Below, piece by piece: positions 17,076-25,691 of a DNA stretch of 64,000 bases. The notes beneath the pieces were generated by a model. That model was not told the DNA's origin, did not search any database, and saw nothing but the letters and a program-made list of their open reading frames with translations. The DNA comes from Mycobacterium seoulense (GTDB lineage: Bacteria; Actinomycetota; Actinomycetes; Mycobacteriales; Mycobacteriaceae): positions 248,001-312,000 of the forward strand of contig NZ_AP022582.1 in assembly GCF_010731595.1 (NCBI RefSeq), read 5' to 3'. Position 1 is the stretch's first letter; each line of letters begins with the position of its first letter. The translations under genes were made by a program, and so were the position numbers.

Positions 17076-18227
17076 CTAGGTTGCTGACTGTGAGCCGCTT
17101 TGGGCTACCACGCCCGCGCACTCGAGCGCGGTGATGGCATCGGCGTCCAACCCCAGTTCGCGCAGCAGTGTGCGCGTGTGGTCGCCCGGAAGCGAGGGCG
17201 ATGTGGGAACTGGCGGCCGGGTTCGGGAGAACCGGGGTGCCGGCGCGGGTTGGGTGACTCCGTCGACGTCGATGAACGTCTCCCGCGCGGCTAGGTGCGG
17301 GTGCCGTGGTGCCTCGGTCAGCGAAAGGACCGGCGTCGCACAGCATCCCGGGGTGTCGAGCAGCCGCTCCCACTGCTCGCGCGATTTCTCGGCGAAGCGG
17401 GCGGCCAGCGTGGCGCGGTGCGCGGCCCACGTTTCCGGCGCTTCGTCATCGTGGGGCACGTCGACGCCGAGGCGATCGCACAGCTCCGCGTAGAACTTCG
17501 GCTCCATCGCGCCGACGGCGAAATGGCCGCCGTCGGCCGTGGGGTAGACGCCGTAGAAGTGGGCGGCACCGTCGAGCAGATTGTCGTGGCGCCGGTCGCG
17601 CCAGGTGCCGGCGGGCACCATCCCGAAATACGGCGCCAACAGCGTGGCGACGCCGTCGACCATCGCGACATCGAGCACCTGACCGGTTCCGGATTCGCGG
17701 GCCTCGAGGATTGCGCTCAGCAGGCCGACGGCCAACAGCATGCCGCCGCCGCCGTAGTCCCCGACCAGATTCAGCGGCGGCACCGGGGATTCGGCGGTGC
17801 CGATACCGTGCAGGGCGCCCGCCAGGGCGATGTAGTTGATGTCGTGCCCGGCGTGGGCGGCCAAAGGCCCGTCCTGTCCATACCCGGTCATGCGGGCGTA
17901 CACCAGGCGGGGATTGCGCTCGCACAACTCGTCCGGGCCGATGCCCAGGCGTTCGGCCACCCCGGGCCGGTACACGTCGACGAAGGCATCCGCGTCGGCG
18001 ACCAGGCGGTGAACCAGGTCCCTGCCGCGGGGATCCTTCACGTCGGCGGCAAGCGACCGCTGGCTACGACGCACCGTGTAGTCGATGGGGAGCGGACCGC
18101 CCACACCCGGGAGACCATCGACGCGGATGACGTCGGCGCCCAAGTCGCCCAACAGCATTCCGCAGAACGGCGCGGGACCCAGGCCGCCCATCATGACGAT
18201 GCGCACGCCACGCAGCGGTCCCGTCAT
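17076..18227 (-). CDS. CaiB/BaiF family III CoA transferase or acyl-CoA racemase
   Basis: 383 aa. The N-terminal CoA-binding half has VRIVMMGGLGPAPFCGMLLGDLGADVIRVD. GHDINYIALAGALHGIG and NLVGDYGGGG supply the His/Asp pair expected in alpha-methylacyl-CoA racemases, while family III transferases use an Asp at a similar site. The motif set therefore fits either a racemase acting on 2-methyl-branched chains or a CoA transferase. The ATG at 18227 overlaps the enoyl-CoA hydratase stop (ATGA), so coupling is likely. Confidence 0.88.
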   Translation of the reverse strand: MTGPLRGVRIVMMGGLGPAPFCGMLLGDLGADVIRVDGLPGVGGPLPIDYTVRRSQRSLAADVKDPRGRDLVHRLVADADAFVDVYRPGVAERLGIGPDELCERNPRLVYARMTGYGQDGPLAAHAGHDINYIALAGALHGIGTAESPVPPLNLVGDYGGGGMLLAVGLLSAILEARESGTGQVLDVAMVDGVATLLAPYFGMVPAGTWRDRRHDNLLDGAAHFYGVYPTADGGHFAVGAMEPKFYAELCDRLGVDVPHDDEAPETWAAHRATLAARFAEKSREQWERLLDTPGCCATPVLSLTEAPRHPHLAARETFIDVDGVTQPAPAPRFSRTRPPVPTSPSLPGDHTRTLLRELGLDADAITALECAGVVAQSGSQSAT

Positions 18228-19000
18228 GACGACCACTTCTTGCGGCGCTCGGCCGCCTCGTCCGTGGCGTGTGAGATCACCTGGTTGCGGTTCTCCAGCT
18301 CCAGAGCTGCCGACAGGCTCGCGGCGTCGGTGTTGACCTGCAGGGCACGCTTGGTCAGTCGTGCGCCAAGCGGGGAATGGCTCGCTATCAGCGCCGCCAA
18401 CTCGACGGCCCTTTCGGCCAACCGCTCCGGCTCAACCACCTCACTGACCAGACCGCGCCGATCGGCTTCGGTGGCCGAAACGGTGCGACCGGTGAGCATC
18501 CAGTCGGCGGCCACGCTGGTGCCGACGATGCGCGGCAGGTGGTAGCTCATGCCCATCTCGGCGCCGGAGAGGCCGAGCAGGATGGCGGCATTGCCGAACG
18601 ATGCTGTCTGCGAACAGATTCGGATGTCGGCCGCCAGGCACAGCGCGAGTCCGGCTCCGACACAGGGGCCGTTGACCGCGGCGACGACGGGTTGCGGCAA
18701 TGCCCGGACGGCTTCCGCCAGGGCGGCCATCCTCTCCTGGAAGCGCATCCGGTCCAGCGCGGGTGCGGTGGCCTCCAGCATCGAAGGGCCGAAGTCCCGC
18801 ACGTCGATACCCGCGCAAAAGCCGCGCCCGGCACCGGTCAGCACCACGGCACGCACTGAGCTGTCGTTAGCCAAATCGGCCAGCGTCTGGCCCAATTCGG
18901 TTTGCATCACCTCGTTGATGGCGTTGAGCTGCTTCGGGCGGTTCAGGCACAGCACGGCGACACCATCGCACGGCCGCTCGAGCTCCAGCGCGCTCGGCAT
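18224..19000 (-). CDS. enoyl-CoA hydratase/isomerase
   Basis: 258-aa crotonase-fold protein. Oxyanion-hole strings are TGAGRGFCAGIDVRDF and AAVNGPCVGAGLALCLAADIRI. The acid region LLGLSGAEMGMSYHLPRIVG holds one candidate catalytic Glu. Likely hydrates or isomerises enoyl-CoA during acyl-chain degradation. The ATG at 19000 is used; a GTG two codons upstream (19006) would overlap the thiolase stop as GTGA and is equally plausible. Second gene of the operon running leftward from 20199. Confidence 0.88.
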   Translation of the reverse strand: MPSALELERPCDGVAVLCLNRPKQLNAINEVMQTELGQTLADLANDSSVRAVVLTGAGRGFCAGIDVRDFGPSMLEATAPALDRMRFQERMAALAEAVRALPQPVVAAVNGPCVGAGLALCLAADIRICSQTASFGNAAILLGLSGAEMGMSYHLPRIVGTSVAADWMLTGRTVSATEADRRGLVSEVVEPERLAERAVELAALIASHSPLGARLTKRALQVNTDAASLSAALELENRNQVISHATDEAAERRKKWSS

Positions 19001-19002
19001 GG

Positions 19003-20199
19003 TCACACTCGCTCGATAATGGTCGCCGTACCCATTCCGCCGCCGGTACACATCGTCACCAGACCCGTTGTCAGATCACGGCGTTTGAGCTCGTCCAGGA
19101 GAGTGCCGATGAGCATCGCCCCGGTGGCTCCGATGGGGTGGCCGAGGGCAATGGCACCGCCGTTGACGTTGACCACCTCGGGGTCGATGTCGAGATCGCG
19201 CATCGTCTTGAGCGGAACCGCGGCGAAGGCTTCGTTGATTTCCCAGAGGTCGATGTCTGCCACCGTCATCCCGGCTCGTTCCAGACACCGCTGCGCCGCC
19301 GGTCCGGGCGCGGTGAGCATGATGATCGGTTCGCTGCCGATCGCCGCGGTGGCGCGAACCTGTGCGCGCGGGGTGACGCCTTCGGCATGCATCCAGTTGG
19401 AGGATGCGACCAGCACCGCGGCGGCGCCGTCGACCACCCCGGACGAATTGCCCGCGTGGTGCACATGATCGATGTGGTCGATGCCGGGGTAGCGCTCGAG
19501 GCAGATCTCGTCGAACGTGCGTTGCTCACCGTCGGCGCGGGTGCCGCCCATCGCGGCGAAGGCAGGCTTGAGGCGTGCCAACGCCTCGGCGGTGGTGCCG
19601 GGGCGCGGATGTTCGTCGCGTCCGAACGGACCGTTGGGTGTCGGGACGTCGACCAGCGAACGCACGAACCTTCCCTCCTCGATCGCCGCCGCGGCGCGGC
19701 TCTGGCTTTGCGCGGCGTAGGCGTCGACCGTTTCCCGGCTGAACCCCTCCAACGTGGCGATCAGGTCGGCCGAAATACCTTGGGGGACTGTGGGGTAACG
19801 CGCCCGGAAGTCGGGATTGTCGCCGTCGATCGTCGGGATTCCCGCGGTGGCGTCCCACCGGGACATCGACTCGACTCCACCGGCGATCACCAGATCCGCG
19901 TTGCCGGCGGCGATCGATGACGCCGCGACCGTGACGGCTTGTTGGCCGGATCCGCAGAATCGGTTCAGCGTCATTCCCGGCACGGTCTCGGGCCAGCCCG
20001 CGACGAGAACCGACAGGCGCGCGATGTCGTCGCCGTGGTCACCGCTGAGGATGCCGTTGCCCGCGATCACGTCATCGACGTCGGCCGGGTCGAAGCCGGT
20101 CCGCTCGGCCAGCGCGGTGAGGCAACGGGCGAGCAAGGCCTGCGGATGGACGGCGTGCAGTCCGCCGTCGGGGCGGCCTCGGCCGCGTGGCGTGCGCAC
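19003..20199 (-). CDS. acetyl-CoA C-acyltransferase (thiolase)
   Basis: About 398 aa. Active-site motifs are complete: NRFCGSGQQAV (nucleophilic Cys), NVNGGAIALGHPIGATG (His), and VTMCTGGGMG (second Cys). It catalyses thiolytic cleavage of 3-ketoacyl-CoA in beta-oxidation. The N-terminus is odd: from the GTG at 20199 the protein begins VRTPRGRG, lacking the usual first strand (xxIxDAVRTPRG). That strand is encoded just upstream in frame but without ATG/GTG/TTG; an ATG sits one base out of frame in ATGGGAG. First gene of the acyl-CoA operon. Confidence 0.87.
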   Translation of the reverse strand: MRTPRGRGRPDGGLHAVHPQALLARCLTALAERTGFDPADVDDVIAGNGILSGDHGDDIARLSVLVAGWPETVPGMTLNRFCGSGQQAVTVAASSIAAGNADLVIAGGVESMSRWDATAGIPTIDGDNPDFRARYPTVPQGISADLIATLEGFSRETVDAYAAQSQSRAAAAIEEGRFVRSLVDVPTPNGPFGRDEHPRPGTTAEALARLKPAFAAMGGTRADGEQRTFDEICLERYPGIDHIDHVHHAGNSSGVVDGAAAVLVASSNWMHAEGVTPRAQVRATAAIGSEPIIMLTAPGPAAQRCLERAGMTVADIDLWEINEAFAAVPLKTMRDLDIDPEVVNVNGGAIALGHPIGATGAMLIGTLLDELKRRDLTTGLVTMCTGGGMGTATIIERV

Positions 20200-20294
20200 C
20201 GCATCGAGGATCCAGGCGTCGATGACGGACTCCCATCTGTCGGGGGGCAGGGACCTCGCAGATCATGAGTGATCGTAATTCGTCTCTCGGCTTC

Positions 20295-20311
20295 GGAGAA
20301 CATCCTTCTCC
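20295..20311. promoter_or_regulatory. inverted repeat upstream of thiolase operon
   Basis: GGAGAA (20295-20300), spacer CATCC, TTCTCC (20306-20311): perfect 6-bp arms about 96 bp before the thiolase start. A further TTCTC half-site lies at 20327-20331. Plausible regulator site for the acyl-CoA degradation operon; the regulator is unknown. Confidence 0.4.
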
Positions 20312-20400
20312 TAATTGGCGAAGCTATTCTCGCGAAGTGCAAGAAATGGCGCCTTTGGTCACGTCCGCCACACGAGCCTCGGGGCGGAAGGAATCGACCG

Positions 20401-20473
20401 TTTGCCCGCCTTCGAGCGACAATGCCGGATAGCCGGCATCGCGCAGTCACGTTGTCGCTTGGAGGCGGGCAAA
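20401..20473. repeat. 73-bp nested inverted repeat downstream of adhE
   Basis: Outer arms 20401-20422 and 20452-20473 are 22 bp each with two mismatches (TTTGCCCGCCT near one end, AGCGACAA near the other). Inside lies a perfect hairpin TGCCGG (20423-20428), loop ATAG, CCGGCA (20433-20438). It lies 56-128 bp beyond the adhE stop. No T-run follows on either strand, so a classical intrinsic terminator is uncertain. A cruciform, an RNA 3' structure or a small mobile repeat are alternatives. Confidence 0.75.
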
Positions 20474-20528
20474 AGCGCAGTCCTCCGGCGGCATGACTGG
20501 TGTGGCCAATGTGAACCGAGGGCGAGCT

Positions 20529-23183
20529 TCAGCTTTGAGCCGGCTCCGATCGTTCGGGCGGCAGTGACTGCCCCAGAACGGCATCGCCGTAGAAGCCCAC
20601 CCGAAGCAAAGCGGTGATCTCGCTGACCAATGGCATCCTCGGATTCGTGCGGTTGCTGAGGTCCTCGAACGCCGTCATCGCCAACGCGGGCAGCGCCGCC
20701 AGGAACTCCTTTTCGTCGACGCCGTACTCCCGCAGCGATCGCGGCATGTTCAGTCGGTTCAGCAGATCGTCAACCCCACCGAACAGCCGGGCTCGGCACT
20801 CGTCGGGCTCGTGACCACCGAAGATCAGCTGGCCGAGCTGCGCGTATTTGTCCGGCGCCACGTAGGCGGAATATCCCGGCGCGGGCATGAACTTGCTCGG
20901 CAGGCTGGCGTTGTAGCGCAGCACATGCGGCAGGAATATCCCGTTCGCCCGGCCATGTGAGATCCCGAATTTGGCGCCGACGGCATGGGCGAGCGCGTGG
21001 TTGGTCCCGACGAACGCATTCGAGAAGGCGAGCCCCGCCAGGGTTGCCGCATTGGACATGCTCGTTCGCGCGGATAGGTCGTCGGGATGTTCGTACGATC
21101 TCGGCAGCGCGTCGAAGATCAGTCGTGCCGCCTGGGCGCACAACGCATCCGTATAGGGCGAGGCGAAGATCGAGACCGCCGCCTCCAGGGCATGGGTCAG
21201 CGCGTCGATGCCCGTGTCAGCGGTCAGCTTTTGCGGCATCGAGGAGGTCAGGACCGGGTCGACGATCGCGAGATCTGGTACCAGGCTGTAGTCGACGAGC
21301 GTCTCCTTCTTGCCGCGTACCGTCAGCACCGCCGCCGGCGAGACTTCCGAACCGGTGCCCGATGTCGTTGGGACGGCGACTAATTGGACTCGGTGACGGT
21401 CGGTCGGATAGTCCGCCACGCGCTTGCGCGGGTCGAGAAACGGCATCGTCAATTCGTCGATGCTTTTCTCCGGGTGTTCGTAGAACAGCCTGATCGCCTT
21501 GCCGGCGTCGAGCACCGAGCCGCCGCCGATGGCTATCAACAGATCGGGCTGCACCCGCTGTAGCAGCTCGACGCCGCGGCGGATGGTCGTCTCGTCGGGC
21601 TCCGGCGTCACCTCGCTGAACACCTGCACGTGCTTGGTGCGCAACTTGCCCCGCAGCAGGTCGACCACGCCGCGCTCTTCGGTCAGGGCATCGGTGATCA
21701 CCATGACGATTTCGCAGTCGAGCTCACGCAGGTTGTCGAGTGCACCCTCGTTGAAGTAGGTGTTGGCCGGGACGCGGAACCACTGCGGCGGCGTGCGGCG
21801 CCGCGAGACGGTCTTGATGTTCAGCAGCTGCCGGTAGTTGACGTTTTCTGTGGTGCTCGACCCACCCCACGTGCCGCAACCCAGCGAGAAGGTGGGGGTC
21901 AGGTCGTTGTAGACCCCGCCGAGAGCCCCGACCGCGGTGGGTGCGTTCACCAGGATGCGGCCGGTGCGGACCGCCAGACTGTATGCCTCGATGACGTCCT
22001 CGTCGTTGGCGTAGATCGCCGAGGTGTGGCCCAATCCTCCGTGCTCGGTGACCAGGACGGCGACGTCGATGGCGTGCCGGACACTGCGCGCCCGCACCAC
22101 CCCGAGCACCGGCATCAGCTTCTCCTGCACCAGCGGGTGCGAGGCGAGTTCGTCCAGGCCGGCCGGCAGCGGGGCCAGCAGGACCTTCACCGTCGGTGAC
22201 ACGCTGAAGCCCGCTCGGGCGGCCAGCTCCGACGCCTTCTGCCCGACCGCCTCGTGCGAGATCTTGTCGCCGCAGCCAAACGCGAACTCTGCCAGAGCGT
22301 TTGCCTCATCCGGGGTGAGCAACCGGGCGCCCATCCGCTCGAACTCGGCGATCACCTCGTCATACACTTCGTCGTCGATGACGCAGGTCTGCTCGGCGGG
22401 GCAAATGACCGACGAATCAAAGGTTTTCGAGATCAGGATGTCGACGACGGCGCCCTTGAGGTCTGCGGTCTTGTGAAGGTAGATCGGTGCGTTGCCGGGA
22501 CCGACGGACAGGCCGGGCTTTCCGGCCGAATTCGCCAGCGCGACGATCTTCGGTCCACCGGTCACCCAGATGAAATCGACTCCCGGGTGTTTGAACAGAT
22601 AGTGCGTCACCTCGTGCGCGGCGTCGGGGATGACCTGCAGCGCCCCCGGTGGCATTCCGGCCGCTTCGGCCGCCGCGCGGATGATCTCCAGGCTGCGTTC
22701 GCAGCAGCGCACGGCATACGGTGACGGTCGGAAAAGAATCGCGTTGCGGGTCTTGGCGGCGACGATCGCCTTGAACAGCACTGTCGACGTCGGGTTGGTC
22801 ACCGGGGTAATGGCCAGCACGACCCCGATCGGCTCGGCCAGGTAGGCGATGTTGTGCTCGACGTCCTCGTCGATGACCCCCACCGATTTCTTGCCACGCA
22901 GATAGTCGTGCAGAAACTCGGTGGCCACATAGTTCTTGACCACCTTGTCCTCGAACACGCCGAAACCCGTCTCCTCAATGGCGACGGCCGCCAGTTCCCC
23001 GGCGGCGCGTACCCCGGCGCGCACCATCGCCTCGACGATCGCATCGACCTGCTGCTGGTCAAGGTTGCGGAAGGCTCGGGCCGCCACGGCCGCCCTGTCG
23101 ACGATCGCATCGACTTCGCGTCTGCGCTGCTCGGCGAGCGAGGGTGCTTCGGTGGAGGCGGACTCGGTTTGCGTTGTGGTCAT
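20529..23183 (-). CDS. adhE: bifunctional acetaldehyde-CoA/alcohol dehydrogenase
   Basis: 884-aa fusion. The N-terminal half (about 1-440) is a CoA-acylating aldehyde dehydrogenase with SVGPGNAPIYLH and the catalytic Cys in SSVICPAEQTCV. The C-terminal half (about 450-884) is an iron-dependent alcohol dehydrogenase with GGGSVLDAGKAI, AVPTTSGTGSEVSPAAV, and the metal-binding HALAHAVGAKFGISHGRANG. It reduces acyl/acetyl-CoA to alcohol via aldehyde with two NADH, or runs in reverse. Homologues form spirosomes. Length agrees with typical AdhE. The gene stands alone on its strand with 174 bp before the ferredoxin gene. Classical AdhE is unusual in mycobacteria, so horizontal transfer is possible. 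Confidence 0.95.
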   Translation of the reverse strand: MTTTQTESASTEAPSLAEQRRREVDAIVDRAAVAARAFRNLDQQQVDAIVEAMVRAGVRAAGELAAVAIEETGFGVFEDKVVKNYVATEFLHDYLRGKKSVGVIDEDVEHNIAYLAEPIGVVLAITPVTNPTSTVLFKAIVAAKTRNAILFRPSPYAVRCCERSLEIIRAAAEAAGMPPGALQVIPDAAHEVTHYLFKHPGVDFIWVTGGPKIVALANSAGKPGLSVGPGNAPIYLHKTADLKGAVVDILISKTFDSSVICPAEQTCVIDDEVYDEVIAEFERMGARLLTPDEANALAEFAFGCGDKISHEAVGQKASELAARAGFSVSPTVKVLLAPLPAGLDELASHPLVQEKLMPVLGVVRARSVRHAIDVAVLVTEHGGLGHTSAIYANDEDVIEAYSLAVRTGRILVNAPTAVGALGGVYNDLTPTFSLGCGTWGGSSTTENVNYRQLLNIKTVSRRRTPPQWFRVPANTYFNEGALDNLRELDCEIVMVITDALTEERGVVDLLRGKLRTKHVQVFSEVTPEPDETTIRRGVELLQRVQPDLLIAIGGGSVLDAGKAIRLFYEHPEKSIDELTMPFLDPRKRVADYPTDRHRVQLVAVPTTSGTGSEVSPAAVLTVRGKKETLVDYSLVPDLAIVDPVLTSSMPQKLTADTGIDALTHALEAAVSIFASPYTDALCAQAARLIFDALPRSYEHPDDLSARTSMSNAATLAGLAFSNAFVGTNHALAHAVGAKFGISHGRANGIFLPHVLRYNASLPSKFMPAPGYSAYVAPDKYAQLGQLIFGGHEPDECRARLFGGVDDLLNRLNMPRSLREYGVDEKEFLAALPALAMTAFEDLSNRTNPRMPLVSEITALLRVGFYGDAVLGQSLPPERSEPAQS

Positions 23184-23357
23184 GATCGCGTTCTCGGCTC
23201 AGGAAGGGACACTGGGGTCTCCAGAATGAGCAGATGCTACGCCGTACGCCTCGATGCGAAGTAGAGCTGAAAGGCCCTCGACGAGCTGGCCCGGGCAGGC
23301 CACATCTGGCGCGTGCGGACCCTCCGCGGTGCCCAGACGCGGCCGATACTGGCGCTC

Positions 23358-23552
23358 ATGCACATCACCGTCGACTATGACCTGTGTGAGGGGCACGGGC
23401 AGTGCCTGCTGGCCGCTCCCGACGTCTTCGACATTCCCGACGGCGCCGAACAAGTCGTGGTGCTCGAGCCGGACCCGCCGGAAGCCGACCGCGAACGCCT
23501 GCTTCGGGCGGCCGCCATGTGCCCCGCGCAGGCGATCCGGATCCTCAACTGA
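23358..23552 (+). CDS. [3Fe-4S]-type ferredoxin
   Basis: 64 aa from ATG 23358. Cluster motif C-x2-H-x2-C (CEGHGQC) followed by a distal CP (MCPAQAI). The His in place of the second Cys is characteristic of mycobacterial P450-partner ferredoxins holding 3Fe-4S clusters. It probably passes electrons to a cytochrome P450; the nearest P450 is at 25692. The stop overlaps the convergent response-regulator gene by eight bases. An upstream in-frame start would add 15 residues not typical of the family. Confidence 0.9.
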   Translation: MHITVDYDLCEGHGQCLLAAPDVFDIPDGAEQVVVLEPDPPEADRERLLRAAAMCPAQAIRILN

Positions 23553-24219
23553 TCCGGCCGGTTTCGGCAACGTCGTCGAGCAGCCGGTAACGCCCGGCCA
23601 ACGCGGCGGCGGCAGTGCGGTTGGTGACCCGAAGCTTGTGCAGCAGCGCGGCCACCATGCGTTTGGCCGTTCGCTCCGACACCAGCATCCGCTGGGCGAT
23701 GTCGCCGGTCTCCATGCCGGTCGCGAGCAGGGTCCATAGTTGGAGGTCCTGGGCGCTGAGGTTGTCCAGCAGCTCCGACGGCGGCTTTCGCGTGTTGCTC
23801 AGCAACGCATCGAGCAGCGTGCCGTCGACGACGCGCAGGCCCTCCGCGATCGTCCATAGCGGCCCGGCCAGCGCCTCGGGCCGCGCGGTCTTGGGCAGGA
23901 AACCGTCCGCGCCGGCCCGCAAGGCCTCTTCGGCCAGCGCCAGGTCCTCGGTCCCCGACAGGGCCAGGATCCGGGTCTTCGCGTGGCGCGCCTTGATGTG
24001 GCGGATGGCGGCGACCCCGCCCAGCGGCGGCATCGACAGGTCGATGATGGCGACATCGGCGTCGCAGCGGGCCACCAGGTCGGCGGCCTCCTCCACATAT
24101 GTGGTCTGGCCGCCGACGGTGAACAGTTCGCCCCACTCACGGCTGAGCAACAGGGCAAGGCCCTGGGCGAACAGCTCATGGTCGTCCACGATCACCACGA
24201 CGTACGGCGAGCGGGTCAT
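23545..24219 (-). CDS. NarL/LuxR-type response regulator
   Basis: 224 aa. The receiver domain (about 1-120) has VVIVDDHELFAQGL (acidic pair), the phospho-acceptor Asp in AIIDLSMPPLGG, a Ser in ALSGTED, and Lys in FLPKTARPE. A C-terminal LuxR helix-turn-helix follows (LSAQDLQLWTLLATG, DIAQRMLVSERTAKRMVAALLHKL). ATG 24219 begins the receiver directly; longer readings add a His/Asp-rich region antisense to the kinase gene. It is divergent from the histidine kinase with only 24 bp between starts, so the two share a control region. Confidence 0.92.
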   Translation of the reverse strand: MTRSPYVVVIVDDHELFAQGLALLLSREWGELFTVGGQTTYVEEAADLVARCDADVAIIDLSMPPLGGVAAIRHIKARHAKTRILALSGTEDLALAEEALRAGADGFLPKTARPEALAGPLWTIAEGLRVVDGTLLDALLSNTRKPPSELLDNLSAQDLQLWTLLATGMETGDIAQRMLVSERTAKRMVAALLHKLRVTNRTAAAALAGRYRLLDDVAETGRIS

Positions 24220-24243
24220 TGCCGCGATGCTAGCCCCAACTCT

Positions 24244-25554
24244 ATGGTCAGCTGGGTGAGACCGCTCGATGAGTTCGAAACCACCGTGGACTTCGGCGGC
24301 GAGGACTACGGGCTGGCCCGCACCGTCGTGGCGGTACGGGTCGCCGTGGTCATCTCGATCGGCGTGCTGGTGGCAATCGGCCCGCAATGGGTCCGTCAGC
24401 ACACGGTGGCCACCGTGGCGGTGTTGGGCGCCGCGCTCGTCTACGCGGCCATAGTGATGGCCTATCCACAGATGGAGGTCCGTCGCACTCGGTACGCATG
24501 GCTGGTGACCGGCTTCGACTCGGCGTTCACGCTGGCGATCATCGCGTTGAGCGGAGGCGTCTACAGCCCGGTGGTCGCGGTGTTGGCGCTGGCGGTCATC
24601 GCCTCGGCGGCGCGGCTGTCGTTCAGGGAAACCTTGCTGGTCGCGGTCCTTTTGGGCGCCGCGTACATCCCCGTGGCGCTGACGTCGTCGCCGAGGCTTC
24701 CGGTCACCGCGGCCCCGGCGCTACAGGCCGGCTGGTCGGCGGTGTACCTGATCTTCGTCGCGATCATCACCGCGGGGCTGTCCGCGCTCGCCGAGCGTGA
24801 ACATCGCTCCCGGGTGCGCGCGCTGGTAGAGGCCGAGGCCGAACACGCCGCCGCCGATGAGGAACGTGACCTTCGGGCCCGCCTGCTGCGGTCCTACCAG
24901 TCGCAGCAGGATGGACTTCAGGTGCTGGTGCACGAGTTCCGCACTCCCGTCACGTCTTTGGAGGCGCTGACCGAGGCGCTGACTGCCGACCAGCCGATGT
25001 CGCCGGCCGACCGGGACACGAGTCTGCAGCTGGTGGCCCGCCACGTGCACCATCTGACCGACATGCTCGACGCCCTCTCCGACGTCGCGCTGAGCCGCCG
25101 TCCGACATTCTCGGCGGGCCGGGTGCGCCGCGTCGACGTGGCCGACCTCATCGTCGCCGCCGCCGATGCCGTCGGCCTGGCGGCGCCGCGGTTGCGGCTG
25201 AGCGTCGGGGCCGACGTCGGGGCCGTGGCCGTGAACGCCCAAGGGCTGCGCCGGCTGCTGACCAACCTGCTGGAGAACGCCTCCCGGCACGGCCGGCGTG
25301 AGCCGGTCGACGTCACCTGTTCGCGCGAACGCGACGAGTTGGTGTTCACCGTGGCCGACCGCGGGCCGGGTATCCCGGCCGAAAACCTCGGGGAGCTGAC
25401 CGCCAAGTACGTCAGTGTCGGCGGCCAACGTGGCACCGCCGGCCTCGGCCTGTGGATCGTGCAGCAGATCGCCGAGGCGATGGGTGGCCGGGTCGACTTC
25501 GCCGCGCGCGACGGCGGCGGCCTGGTCGCCAGCTTCCGCGCACCCATCGCCTGA
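24244..25554 (+). CDS. membrane sensor histidine kinase
   Basis: 436 aa. Five or six TM helices (about residues 25-180) with almost no extracytoplasmic domain suggest membrane-embedded sensing. A short coiled linker leads to a HisKA-like dimerisation helix with the phospho-accepting His in VLVHEFRTPVTSLEAL. The ATPase has N box (NLLENASRHG), G1 (DRGPGIP) and G2 (GTAGLGLWIVQQIAEAMGG). It should phosphorylate the divergent NarL-type regulator. HisKA-type kinases usually pair with OmpR-type regulators, so the pairing is unusual. Confidence 0.92.
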   Translation: MVSWVRPLDEFETTVDFGGEDYGLARTVVAVRVAVVISIGVLVAIGPQWVRQHTVATVAVLGAALVYAAIVMAYPQMEVRRTRYAWLVTGFDSAFTLAIIALSGGVYSPVVAVLALAVIASAARLSFRETLLVAVLLGAAYIPVALTSSPRLPVTAAPALQAGWSAVYLIFVAIITAGLSALAEREHRSRVRALVEAEAEHAAADEERDLRARLLRSYQSQQDGLQVLVHEFRTPVTSLEALTEALTADQPMSPADRDTSLQLVARHVHHLTDMLDALSDVALSRRPTFSAGRVRRVDVADLIVAAADAVGLAAPRLRLSVGADVGAVAVNAQGLRRLLTNLLENASRHGRREPVDVTCSRERDELVFTVADRGPGIPAENLGELTAKYVSVGGQRGTAGLGLWIVQQIAEAMGGRVDFAARDGGGLVASFRAPIA

Positions 25555-25570
25555 TCGCCGGTTCCATGCG

Positions 25571-25588
25571 CTGGCCCGCGCAGGCCAG
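25571..25588. terminator. possible terminator hairpin after histidine kinase
   Basis: CTGGCC (25571-25576), loop CGCGCA, GGCCAG (25583-25588), starting 16 bp after the kinase stop. No T-run follows. It could attenuate read-through into the P450 gene. Confidence 0.35.
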
Positions 25589-25691
25589 TGATTGGCACTC
25601 GCGTCTGTACCGCGCCGCCGCCACGCTGGCCAGCATGGTTTCAGAACCGCGGTGACGTGCACCACAGCACCGCGCGAGAAAGGGACTCCTG

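Larger units (their letters stand above)
20200..20528. other. intergenic region between adhE and the acyl-CoA operon
   Basis: No supported gene. It holds two inverted repeats listed separately: a 17-bp site near the thiolase promoter and a 73-bp nested palindrome nearer adhE. The stretch 20312-20400 shows nothing I can assign. Confidence 0.6.

Noticed and set aside
20401..20473. Integron attC site for the nested repeat
   Set aside because: No GTTRRRY-type core sites at the ends and no integrase or cassette nearby.
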